A model generated the notes under the pieces. It made no database searches and was not told where the DNA came from. It saw nothing but the letters and a program-made list of their open reading frames with translations. Positions 23,566 through 34,526 of a stretch of DNA of 64,000 nt are shown piece by piece. The DNA lies in NCBI GenBank assembly GCA_037954325.1, contig JBBMNZ010000015.1, positions 9,343,001-9,407,000 of the forward strand, written 5' to 3'. Both the position numbers and the translations under genes were made by a program. Each line of letters opens with the position of its first letter. The stretch's first letter is position 1. This DNA comes from Fistularia commersonii (lineage: Eukaryota; Chordata; Actinopteri; Syngnathiformes; Fistulariidae).

Positions 23566-24358
23566 CAAGGGTTGGCAACCCGGAGTCGCAAGCGGCTCTT
23601 TGAACCCTCTGATGTGGCTCCCGGTGGCTTATGAAAATAATTAACGAATATTTAATTAAAATGCATTTTACTTTAGTTTGTTCATTTTTTAAATGTGATT
23701 TTTAAATATGAAGATGAATGCGGTCCTGTAACATCAAAATAAAACAGTGTTGAAAATATTTTTGTTGCTCTTAATAAGCGACTGCAGGGACCAGTAAAAA
23801 GATGACGGTACAAAGAGAGAGGATGGCAAGTCTGGTTTGCTGCCGGTGGATAATTTAAGTTTGGCATTTTTTTTTAAATAAATACAGGACTGTCTCAGAA
23901 AATTAGAATATTGTGATAAAGTTCTTTATCTTCTGTAATGCAATTACAAAAACAAAAATGTCATACATTCTGGATTCATTACAAATCAACTGAAATATTG
24001 CAAGCCTTTTATTATTTTAATATTGCTGATTATGGCTTACATCTTAAGAAAACACAAAAATCCTATTTCAAAATATTACAAAATCATGAAAAAGTAAGTT
24101 TTGTTTTTGTAATTGCATTACAGAGGATTAAGAACTTTATCTCAATATTCTAATTTTTTGGTAGCAGTCCTGTACAAGAAGGACTCAAATAGGGTATTTT
24201 GCTTAAAAGTAAAACTGATAAAAAAAAATAAAAAAAATGTTACATGCGGTGTTAATTCCTTTTATATTTCAAAAGGGTTCTGTGGCTCCTTGTATTTTCT
24301 TCACTGTGGGGAAATGGGTCCAAACGGCTCTTTGAGTGGTAAAGGTTGACGACCCCTG
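23566..24358. mobile_element. Non-autonomous hAT element containing a MITE
   Basis: The left end CAAGGGTTGGCAACCCGGAG and the right end AAAGGTTGACGACCCCTG are inverted. Both ends continue into matching subterminal text (GCGGCTCTTTGAACCC on the left; GTCCAAACGGCTCTTTGAGT on the right). No clear 8-bp target duplication was found. The element is split by the insertion at 23885-24172. Confidence 0.65.
23885..24172. mobile_element. MITE with about 75-bp terminal inverted repeats
   Basis: The left end (23885-23959) and right end (24098-24172) are near-perfect inverted copies: CAGGACTGTCTCAGAAAATT and TAGAATATTGTGATAAAGTT on the left are mirrored by CAGGACTGCTACCAAAAAAT on the right. It is flanked by TA on both sides. 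288 bp, with no coding capacity. Confidence 0.85.
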
Positions 24359-25194
24359 CACTTCGGGGGAGGAGTTGATAAAATAACTGCTGGGGTTAAA
24401 TACCGAAAACTCTCCATGGACTAGAACAGGGGATCAGGAGGACTCAGAGCTATTCAGAGTCGTTTTCCCCGTGAAAGAAAATGCAAATCCCTTTTGAAAT
24501 CTGGAATAGATAGAACACTGCATATTTGTTTTTTTTGTTTTTGTTTTTACCTTTATGCCGTGAAGAAATAAACAACAGTTGTATTTGTGAGATCAACCAA
24601 CTGCTGAAGTGAAAACGACAAGAAAAACATTTTGACCTCCAAAAAAAATCTGCATCTGCTTCCTTGTGCCGCCATGCTTTTATCAAGGGTACTGAAGCAT
24701 GCAGTCAGCAGTCAGCCTACGTTAAAAATAAAAGGCCATTTCACTGACCAATGCAAAACATACATTTTCAAAGTAATAGCCAATTAAAATATATGTTTTA
24801 CGTTGTCGATGGGAATTTTGCTCCTGTATTGCGGCACACAGTCCCTGCACATCAGATTCATGTGACAAGAAATTAAACTTGTTTAACTAAACTTGATGAA
24901 CACGTAAAGACAAAAAAAAAGGGTTAAAAATATTTTAATCGAATACTAGTTTTTTGTTTTCCCCAGCTACAGGGAGCCACAGCAGAGGGATGAAAGAGCA
25001 CTGACTTCATGGTTACTTCCTTGGTTAGCTTGCATTTATTAAAGCAAACTAAATTCCTGCTTCGCTATTTTCCGCTTTTAGTTTTTTCGTTTATTGTCTG
25101 AAAGTCAAATTTCTCTTGCTGGTTCTCTTTTGTGGTGTGTTATTCTTTTCTATTCTCTATTCTGTTAGAGATGGAGCGGATTTGACACCCACAC

Positions 25195-25199
25195 ATGCA

Positions 25200-25246
<47 letters not shown>

Positions 25247-25262
25247 GTATATATATATATAG
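25195..25262. repeat. (CA)n followed by (TA)n
   Basis: About 20 CA units run directly into a short AT-rich TATATG stretch. Confidence 0.9.
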
Positions 25263-26054
25263 TTGTATTCCAGGCTTGTGTGGTTCCCACTCAATTCCAT
25301 GTGAAAAAAACACAGAATTCATTACAACCCAAACCACACCCACATAATTCCCAGCAACCCTAAAATCACACAGAAAACAAGCATCAACATAAACCCCAGC
25401 ATTCGCATCTTGCTACAATATATATCATAAATACATAAAATGTATTTTATGTATTTATTTGTTTTTGTATGAATTTATGTATTTTATTTCATTTCTTGTA
25501 TTTTATTTAAACTGAAGAACAAATCTGGTGTCAAGATTGTAAATAAAATAAAATAATAGAAAAACATCATCCGACACATTTTTACAGCAAGGTTTTGTTT
25601 TATCACACTAATATTTTCATAGTAATTTTCATAGTGGGCCCTTTGCTGAGACTTTCTGACCTGTTTGTTAGTTATGAGGCCTCTCCATTCCCCGAGGGTC
25701 CGTCCAAGTTGGGCCTGCAGAGGAATTCCCTGTGAATGTGTGGGTTGTTGTGGTACTTTAAGCAGGAAGTGAGAGGACAGCTACTTCCTGTTGAGGTATT
25801 GTCCCGTCTTGGGTTCCCCAAACCTCGCATCAAGAGCCTGCTTAGCTTTTTAGTCATCCGTATTGATGGGGTCAGTTCCGCTGCCAGGTGGCGTTGGAGC
25901 ACTAATCTCAGCCAGTGAGTGGAATTGTGGGGTTTCGAGTCTTTTTGCTGAGAGCATTCATGAATTGCATTCAAAAATGGAATACAATTAATAAACCAAA
26001 AAAATTGATTTGGATAAACATACATTAGTTTTGACCGTCCTAACATTAATATTC

Positions 26055-26084
26055 ATATATGTATATGTATACATATATACATAC

Positions 26085-26143
<59 letters not shown>

Positions 26144-26402
26144 CATACACACATATATACATGCACATACACACAGATATATATATATGCACATGCACAC
26201 AGATACACATTTTTGCATATGCATATATATTATGTTTGCATGTATTTACATGCATGTACCTGTGTATGAAAACATATATGTATCCGTATATGTATTAATA
26301 TATATGCGCATGTGTGTGTGTGTGCAAATTTGTGTGTGTGTGGTTATGTGAATATATATTTTTTATGCATATGCATATGTGTGTATATGTGTGTGTGTGT
26401 GT
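26055..26402. repeat. Complex TA/CA/TG simple-sequence region
   Basis: Mixed TATA, (CA)n and (TG)n runs, including near-palindromic CA-then-TG order. No gene. Confidence 0.85.
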
Positions 26403-26509
26403 TTGTGGATATACTGTTCACCTGAGAACGCCTGGTTAAACAAACCCTGGTTCTTTAAAAGGGTGGGATATTGAGAAGTTGCTGCCCTTTTTCTTTCTTT
26501 TCGCTTTCT

Positions 26510-26628
26510 AAGAATAAGAATAAGAATAAGAATAAGAATAAGAATAAGAATAAGAATAAGAATAAGAATAAGAATAAGAATAAGAATAAGAATAAGAATA
26601 AGAATAAGAATAAGAATAAGAATAAGAA
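26510..26628. repeat. (AATAAG)n array at a LINE 3' end
   Basis: About 20 perfect hexanucleotide units. They run directly into ACTTTATTTATCCCGAATGA, an antisense LINE 3' terminus, so the array is the expanded tail of that LINE. Confidence 0.9.
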
Positions 26629-26870
26629 CGACTTTATTTATCCCGAATGAAATTGTTGTGCCAGAGTTACAAGAAAAATATAACAATAATAAATAACAGT
26701 AGAAAAATTGTATAATTTCTCTGAAGTCTTGCTCTTATGGTTCTAATGTTCCTGCTGTCAAGGCTTGACAAAGCGCCTCTCGACCCAGCTTCTTTTTCGT
26801 AATGGAGCAGTGGGACGTTCAGCCTTTCCCACACTATCAAACAATTAAGGGGATTATTTCAATACAGGTG
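26629..26870 (-). mobile_element. LINE 3' UTR fragment
   Basis: GACTTTATTTATCCCGAATG and AATTGTTGTGCCAGAGTTAC, then A-rich text, look like the antisense 3' region of an L2-like LINE. The far boundary is unclear. Confidence 0.45.
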
Positions 26871-27173
26871 ACTGCATAAAATACTGATAGCAATAATGTT
26901 AATCTAAATTGGGGGATTTAAAGAATAAATCCAGCCAGGAAATTTAGCGGTTGTTCATGGTTACCATGGTGACAGTGGATTTGCCCTAGCACGGGACTTT
27001 GCAGATGGAAAAACAGGGTCATCTCCTTCTTGTTCTTTGGCAGTAAAGTGGCGGATGATCTAACTGCCCCCGCAGGTCTTCCGCCTCACCTTCTGTGATG
27101 TCATTGACGTTGACGGGGCCTCTATCGGCCGGATGCCGGGATTCCCGCCACGGTTGCCGAGTGCCGCGGCCAT

Positions 27174-30100
27174 TCAGCCATTGTCCACTCCCTTGTATGC
27201 GCCGTGGAGAACGGGGTTGCTGTGAAACGAGTCGAGATCATCACGCCGATGACGAACCGGATCCGTCGTTTTCTCAGTTTCCACCTGAAGTTCGGGCTTG
27301 CCTGATTTGTCAGTCGGGCGAAAGTAAATTCACGTCCTGGTTTCTAATCTTTTTCAAAAACCAACAAACCCTCACATTAACGTTCTACCTTTTTTACGCG
27401 AGAAACCAGAAGCAAAGTTATTTGCGTCCATTGCTGTCAAATCTAACAGTGGCGATTGGACTGAACAGACGCTGCAAGTGTCTTGTTCATCACTCGGGGT
27501 TGGGGATTTGTCTAAACTGAAAAGGTTTGATCTCTGTCTTCCTGTTATCTTGATGTTGGGGGAGAATGCTACCGAATTTGTGTTCAAGAGGGTGGTGAGA
27601 GCCAAACAACAAAAACTGATCAGGGTGCGTTGGTTTTCAGTTGATCCTTAGGCCTGGGCTTCTGTCCTGTGAAACATGTTTTTGCGGTCCAAGAGGGGAA
27701 TTTAATGTTAACGCCAACGCAAAGCCTCCTGGATGAAGCGTCACAGGCATAGTCGTGTCCATTATGTTTATGATGATCCATATTTTGATTTTTTGTAAAA
27801 GCCAAATCTAAACGGACACCTCCTCTTCTCTCTCCGATTGGTCCGGACCACTGTTAGATTCTGCTCCCCGATTGGACCTCCAGGCTTCTGCAAGTGGAAA
27901 ATGAGTCTGCTGTGAGAAGGTAAAACCAACATTGTTCAGAGAAGTTAGGCACAAGCTCATGCAAACTGACTATAAGCCGTCGATAAAAGCACCGCTGGTA
28001 TGAAAATGATGAAGGACGATCTGATCGTTTGTCCGATGAAGGCCTGGAGACTCGTTTCTGGATGAACATGCAACTGTTGCCATACAAACAAAACAACATG
28101 AGTCACCAATGAACCAGTTTTCTGATTAAATTTGATTCACCACCCATGCATTGCTGTTGTTACCACCAACCAGCACTTGGTCTTTGGTACCTCAACACGC
28201 TCAATGACTGGCTCTGTTGAAGTCACTGCTGTGACATCACTTCCTGTCTGCTCCGTCCCTTCCCCACTCTGACATCCGGCTGCAAACGTGAAAGTTTATA
28301 ACATTCAGGCCTTTTTTTCTGTTCCTTTTCACGGGAAACAAACACAAAAACGTCTTCAAGTTGTTGCCCGATACGCCACTCACCGATTGTGGTACTCTGC
28401 GCTTTTCCGTTGCCGGATGTTGAGGACGGGACCACAGCGGCTGAAGGAGAAAACAGATTTAAAAACCCTCCGGCTGAGTCGCGCGGGGGGTGCGGGAGTA
28501 CGAAAACGGACGCGGCAGTACGTATGACGATGAGGTGCACCATGAACGTCTGGTCATTGAAGAGGCCCGGCAACTGAACCCTGCAGTGGTAGAAACCGGC
28601 GTCTGAAGGTTGGACTTTGGAGATGGACAGAGAGGCGACATCCCCGGACCACATGGACTGAACATTATACCTGCAAGGGGAAGGAGGAGAGGAGTAACCA
28701 TGGTAATCGCTCACAGGAATGAGGATGTTTTAGCTATGGACCGAAGCAAATAAAGATGGGGACAGACTGTAGAGGTAACGAGTGAAATGGGTATATCCAT
28801 GGCAACTGCACTAAACAAGAATGAGGTGGGTGTGACCATGGCAACCGCAAACGCGACCGAAGACAGTTTTAACTATTGTACCTACATAAAAAAAAAAAAA
28901 AGAAAATATACTGATTTGAAGACGGAAATAGTCGGAAGCATGTGACAGCAGCACAAAGGTACCCCAATAATAGTCTGTAACCATGGTAACAGCCTTTAAA
29001 AGGTGGATCCTGAGTTTATCGCCAGTCCAAAACATTTACATCCGCAATGAATGAACTAAAGAAGTCTTTTCCCATTTTCTTCAAATGTAACTCCCCATTT
29101 TCTGAATGGCTGTTGCAATGGCAAATGTACATGTTCATTATCGACCTCCGCCATCGGCAGGGGTTCGGATTTATGTCCAACCTGTGCGACTTCCTGTACG
29201 TGACTCCTTTCCACCCGCTGCTGAGCAGTGTGTTTTGGCAGCTGAACAGCCGTGGACGGCCCTTTCCCCAGCACACCTCCACGCCGGCCCACCTGTCCTC
29301 CATCGCGTGACACGGCAGCACCGCCCTTTTACCCGCCCTGCTGACCACCGTCTCCGTGGCGACCCTCGAGGCACAGGCGAGCGCTGACAATCATGAAAAA
29401 AATACACCGTCAAACTCAATATGTTGCTGCTGATGTTTTTTTTTTTTTTTTTTTGAACATTTATTAGAACAGGTTCCTTGACAGAGTCACACACATTCTT
29501 ACAAAACCTCATAACAAGATACACATTATACAATATTCTTTATAGGTCACTTATTTCCTCACTAGCAAGCGAAAAATAAAATGTAAAAAAAGAACAAAAA
29601 AAAAAACATCTAACTCAGTCAAATAGAGATAATATCTTCAACTCTCCAAATATTTTTTGATGGGTGCCCATTTGTCAAGATATAGGTCTGTCTGAAGTCG
29701 TAAGTTTGCTGTTATGCGTTCCATGCAGTTTACATCCTTAAGCCTCTGACGCCGCTGGTCCAGGGTAGGTGGGTGGGGTTTGAGCCAGTTTACTGTGATC
29801 ATTTTATGTGCAATTAATAGAAGAACTCTAAGCGAAAACACCTGTTTTTTCCTTAAATCGCTTGTTGATGCTGTACCTATAATAAATTGCTGTGGATCAA
29901 TTGGTCTATTTAATTTTAAAATCTCACTTATTCGTTTTTTTACCTCTTCCCAGAATTTCATCAGTTTAGGGCACTCCCAAAAAATGTGGGAAAAGTCCCC
30001 CGTTATGCCACAGCCCCTCCAACAAAGGGGAGAACAGTTATTATCATAAGAAGCTATTATCAAGGGAGTTTTAAAACACCTTATTCTTAACTTCCAGCTG

Positions 30101-30535
30101 AACTCCCTCCATGTTGGGCTACTTAAACATTTTTGCCAGGGCAACCAAGAACTCTCCCATTCTCCATCAGCAATCACCGCATTAGATTCCAGTTCCCACC
30201 ATCTTTCACATCCAGTGTGTCCACTAAAGTGTCCATACGTATCCCAACATATATATCTGATATTGTATTTTCGATGTTCATTTTGTTCTCAACTATCTCA
30301 AGATGGTTTGTTTTTACACAAATGTCACTGCCGTTAACAGAACGACATCAACAACTATGTCTCAGCAAACACAAATATTTCAATCTCTCTATACTTTTAC
30401 AGTCATATTTTAAGTTAAGAGAGAAAACACAGCTCCAGCCAGCAGCTTCACAAACATGTAGATCCGCAAGCGTCCCGTGATGCCTTCAGGTTCGGACTCA
30501 CCTGTGAGAACCTGGAGAAGATGGAGCGGCGGCAT
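27174..30535 (-). CDS. TIM/HAVCR-family receptor, gene 2 (split IgV exon)
   Basis: Exons read: 30535-30502 (signal peptide, MPPLHLLQVLT), 29383-29182 and 28670-28522 (two halves of one V domain), 28440-28384 and 28279-28191 (Ser/Thr/Glu stalk), 28043-27971 (TM, SSFIIFIPAVLLSTAY), 27887-27820 and 27284-27174 (tail, tentative). Phases 1,2,1,1,0,1,0 give about 260 aa. V-domain landmarks are AVLPCHAM, EVCWGKG, LFSCQN, SHRYNVQ across the intron, SDAGFYHCRVQ and GLFNDQ. The TM exon has the same phases as in gene 1, and KAWRSNR after it parallels ARRWNR there, so the two genes are duplicates. If the last donor (GAG|GTGTCC) is not used, translation stops at TAG, 27808. The phosphatidylserine pocket motif WFND is LFND here. 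The 5' half is firm; the last two exons are inference. Confidence 0.75.
29437..30260 (-). mobile_element. L1-type LINE ORF2 C-terminal fragment in TIM gene 2 intron 1
   Basis: An open minus-strand frame (30177-29638) reads SPLCWRGCGITGDFSHIFWE, then CPKLMKFWEEVKKRI and, further on, a LRLQTDLYLDKWAPIKKYLE end. This CWR-C-GxxxHIFWECP zinc-knuckle-like region is the C-terminal domain of L1 ORF2. A poly(T) run at 29437-29454 is its poly(A) tail. It is 5' truncated, in the same orientation as the host gene. The frame is intact over 179 codons, so it is fairly young. Related L1-like text may continue to about 30440. Confidence 0.8.
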
Positions 30536-31197
30536 GTCGAACGTCTCTCACCTCAGACGGCCGACAGACGAGTCCCGCTCATGACTCAGTCCCGCCCCCG
30601 ACTTCCCCTCTCGTCTTGTTCTGTTTTTTTTTTTATAGAAGCAGACGCTCGTTGCGAAACGTCTCCCCTGGGTCTCAGGACGTTGACCGATGTTGCTTCG
30701 GCAGCGGAACATTTGATTAGAAAGAAAAGAAAATCAAAATTGACAAAAAATTTAGATGATTTTAAGCAGGCTTCCAAAGATGCCCGCTAAAGGCGACCTG
30801 CAGGACTTGAAGGACGTCAATCAAAAGTAGCCATTCATTTATTATCTCTTATACTCGTTCTGGTCTCGTTGGGTTGTCGTTGGGCGACACGGGGTTTCGC
30901 CCTGTCAATCACAAGGCCACACACACACACACACAGACACATAATCATTGACCCTGTCTTTCACACATCTGGATTTATTTCAGTGAACCTCTTGTGTGTG
31001 TTTGGGCTGTGGGACGAAACGGGAAAAACCCAGAGTGTTCAAACGTAGACATGTGGAGCCCCGACAGCAGGAAGGCCCCAGGTCCCGTTCCAGGGCTTTT
31101 CTGTCACAGATCTGGAAAAATCAACATTATTGAGAAGATCCTGAAGTAGCCACTAGGCGGTAATGGAGTTCTTCTGGGCTTTCAGCCTGCTCCCATC

Positions 31198-31343
31198 TCC
31201 TTTCCTTTCCTTTCCTTTCCTTTCCTTTCCTTTCCTTTCCTTTCCTTTCCTTTCCTTTCCTTTCCTTTCCTTTCCTTTCCTTTCCTTTCCTTTCCTTTCC
31301 TTTCCTTTCCTTTCCTTTCCTTTCCTTTCCTCTCCTTTCCTTC
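31198..31343. repeat. (TTTCC)n pentanucleotide array
   Basis: About 29 near-perfect units; a pure pyrimidine strand, followed by CT-rich DNA to 31440. Confidence 0.97.
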
Positions 31344-31842
31344 ATTCCACCCTCTCTCTCTCTCTCTCCCCTCTTAATTTCCTCCTCTCTCCCTGTCTGT
31401 TATGATCCCTTTCCTCTTCCATTCCCTTCTTTCCTTACACCCTTGCCTCCTCCCTTATAATCAAATTTGCTCGGGTGAAAACATACAGAGGTCAAAGGTC
31501 GGTTATTCTTACTGGCCTCATTCCTATGTGATTACATTCTCTGACTGGAAATACAAATAGTACTCTATTGACACAACGTATGAAACCATCCATACATGCT
31601 CTCCCTCTCTTTCTTTCTGATTCTCAATCCCGTCGAGTGGAAACAACTATGCAACATTTCAGATAGAAATGATAAGCGTCATCTCACTGACATTTCACAT
31701 GATCTTGAGTAAAAATCCAGCTGAGTGATTCAGATCGGACCGCGGGATTCAGTTCGGACTGCGGGAAGTCGGTGTGAGGCGGCGGGCCAATGGGACGAAC
31801 CCGCCGGTCAGGAAGCAGCAGGAGGAATGTAAACAGCTGCCA

Positions 31843-31890
31843 CGCTGCCGCCCCGAGCAGCAGACCTCGCCGCTGCTCGGGGCGGCAGCG
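31843..31890. other. Perfect GC-rich hairpin
   Basis: The 19-base arm CGCTGCCGCCCCGAGCAGC at 31843-31861 is exactly complementary to 31872-31890, with a 10-base loop. It is followed 30 bp later by a poly(A) run (31923-31945). No gene is recognised around it. Confidence 0.85.
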
Positions 31891-32051
31891 AGGCGGCGAG
31901 CGACAAATCCTACATTTGTCTGTAAAAAAAAAAAAAAAAAAAAAAGGGGACATCGAGTTTGCCGTTCGTCCGACTCATCGGTCGAGACGGAAAGAGGAGA
32001 AAAAAGGGGAAGCGTTGCCAAGGAGATGAAACCGTCCTTTGGTGGAGAGAA

Positions 32052-32055
<4 letters not shown>

Positions 32056-32088
<33 letters not shown>
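32056..32088. repeat. (TG)n microsatellite
   Basis: About 16 TG units. Confidence 0.9.
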
Positions 32089-32092
<4 letters not shown>

Positions 32093-32184
32093 GGATGGAG
32101 GAAACACAAACTTCAGAGTGTTGACCTGCTGATTGTTTTGATTGTGAGAGGAAGACGGAGGCCCCGGAGCGAACTCTGGCTGGA

Positions 32185-32345
32185 GAACATGGAGAGAACC
32201 CACAGAGAGAAAGTGCAGAGAACCCAAATAGGAAAAGGAGACCCTGGAGAGACCCTAAATGGAGAACATGAACAGAAACTGGGCTGGAGAACCTAGAGAG
32301 ACCAACCGGAGAGCACTTTTGCAGAGAACCAGACAGGATAACATG
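32185..32345. repeat. Degenerate GGAGAAC-type minisatellite
   Basis: Loosely repeated GGAGAACATGGAGAGAACCC-like units of about 16-30 bp. Related blocks are at 37555-37660 and 38276-38480. Confidence 0.5.
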
Positions 32346-32399
32346 GAAATCTCATCCAGAATGAGCTCCAGAGTTCTAGAGTCGACCCCGAGCTGCCGG

Positions 32400-34300
32400 C
32401 TCTCGAAGATTCCACGGCGTTCCCCAGCGTTTACCTGACGGGACGCCGCTGGGAAACTGTTTATCCGAACCGTGGCTCCTTTCTCCACGAGCCCCTGCAC
32501 TTTACGAGACGCTTTGAATGGTGGAGAGAGAGAGAGAGCGGAGACGACCTGGAGTGAATAGAATTATGAGGGGCTGCAGAACCTCCAGATGAAGAGTGAC
32601 CTCGGATGAGAAGATAAAATTACAGGCTGTCTACCAAAACGACACAAAAAAGGAGCCAGAAGTCCCTCCGTAATCATCCAGGACTTGGTAGAATCTTATT
32701 ATATTTTTTGATTGGTTGGGGAGCAGTTTGAGTGGCAATGAGTGCAAATGACATTTGCGCGATGATCTAATAACCGGGATCGGGTTTGACGCCAATAATC
32801 CCATTAATGGGCACTTTTGGAAATGCGATGAGGAGAAAAACAGTTTTGTCAAATTTTGATTTTTATCACCCAGTGAATGATCTTGAACTGTATGGGTGTG
32901 CAGTTTGACAGAAAAGGATTTGACAGGAAAAAACAGGCTAATGGCTAGCTATGCTAATATTACACGCCACGCTGCTTCCGTAACGTCCCGTCATAAACAT
33001 GTTATGTGTCTTGGTAATTGTGCATCACCATTCACTCCTGCTTTGCTTTTTTAACATTGTTTTATTTCAAACTTTAATGTTTTGGGGCAAAAAATGAGAA
33101 AAAAGCGTGTGACATTAGCTTTGGTGGTCTCACAACAACGGGGTGGGGGGTGTTACCATAACAACGGTGAGCCTGCGAGGCCAATCCAATCTGGAACACC
33201 TTGACCGTCAACATTTCTTGTTGAAGGTCAAAGGTCACATTATTGCAGATGCTGTAAATATACCCTGTAACTGAATTCAATTTGATTAATTTATTCTTGC
33301 TCTTCACCGCTTATCCTGCACTCAGGGCTGCAGGGGGGGGGGAAAGGGGGAGTAATTGTTGAGTATTTGGGTGAGTATTTGGTATTTGGTGAGCGTTTTG
33401 TAAGTATTGGGTGTATTATTGATGAGTATTGACCCAGAATAGGAGCTACAGGAGCTCCAATCTCAAAATCCTGACCTGTTTATTTTCTCCCTCCTCCACG
33501 TTGGATGTGTTCCTACGATCTTCACGTCACGCAGCTTTTTCGTTTGGCGGAGGAAGACCTGCAACCTCTCACATTCCCGTCGCCATGGAAACGGCCGGTA
33601 TCAAAACCGTGCCCTCTCCGGCTGTTATCGATGCGCCGCGCCTCGTCCGCGTGAGCCCGCATTAGCATATCGCTAATACCCCGCTGCAAACGTAGCCTTC
33701 AGATGCTAATGCAGTTTGCTATTAGGAGGACGCGATGGAGGCCGAGGCGTGGCGGGAAGCTCGCAGATCCCTGCCAAAAGACTGCGGGCCGTCCTCATTC
33801 GCATCATCATTCACACCTAGGAGAACAAAAACGCACTTCTGGTTTTCACCGAGGCGACTGTCGATGTATGCAGAGGCAAAAATACATATTCATGAATTTA
33901 CTCACCTCAAATGTTCACACTGAGACTTCAGTTCAGTTCGATTTAATGTGGAAGGAGGAAATGCTCGATTGGGCGAATCATCCCAACCATTTCCGCTAAA
34001 TGGGATTCGCTCCCATCCACTTTCTCATTAGCATGACGTTCCTAACGTTTTCCTGCGATCAACTCGTTCCTTCTTTTCCGTATGTCACGGAACCGGAGGG
34101 AGCGGCGTTTTCAGCTGTCGCGTCTCGCAGGCGAAATAAACCCACCGTCTCACGTTGCCATGGCAATGACCGGGGAGGGGGGGGTAAAGTGACATCAGTG
34201 ACGGTTAATGTGTCGGACCATGTCTTCAGACATCTGGGGGTCGGAGCGTCCCGATGATGCCACGATGCCAAGATGATGTCCCATTAACCTGCTCCTGACC
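32400..34300. other. Unique-looking DNA, no gene seen
   Basis: No coding frame with family similarity is visible. 33480-33760 is CpG-richer and carries several homeodomain/octamer-like motifs (ATTAGCATA, CGCTAAT, GATGCTAATGC). A short SINE-like end (CGCTTATCCTGCACTCAGGG) lies at 33308-33330. Confidence 0.4.
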
Positions 34301-34303
34301 CCC

Positions 34304-34307
34304 CCCA

Positions 34308-34353
<46 letters not shown>
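34304..34353. repeat. (CA)n microsatellite
   Basis: About 24 CA units. Confidence 0.95.
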
Positions 34354-34359
<6 letters not shown>

Positions 34360-34483
34360 ACCCTCCAGCAGGTGTTTTGTTCTCGCTGATGTTCTTCTTG
34401 TAACACCGTGTTCAGAGACACAAATTACAGCTGATGGTTGTTTTCTGTTTCCGTGCAGGTTCCAGCGACCTATGAGACCCGAC

Positions 34484-34523
<40 letters not shown>
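34484..34523. repeat. (CA)n microsatellite
   Basis: About 19 CA units. Confidence 0.95.

Positions 34524-34526
<3 letters not shown>

Noticed and set aside
26363..26686. Open frame of Leu-Ile repeats
   Set aside because: Translation of the (AATAAG)n array only.
27095..27520. 141-codon plus-strand frame
   Set aside because: It is the antisense of the candidate terminal exon of TIM gene 2 and has no family features of its own.
31127..31405. Lys-Glu-Arg-Lys-Gly and Phe-Leu-Ser-Phe-Pro repeat proteins on the two strands
   Set aside because: Translations of the (TTTCC)n array.
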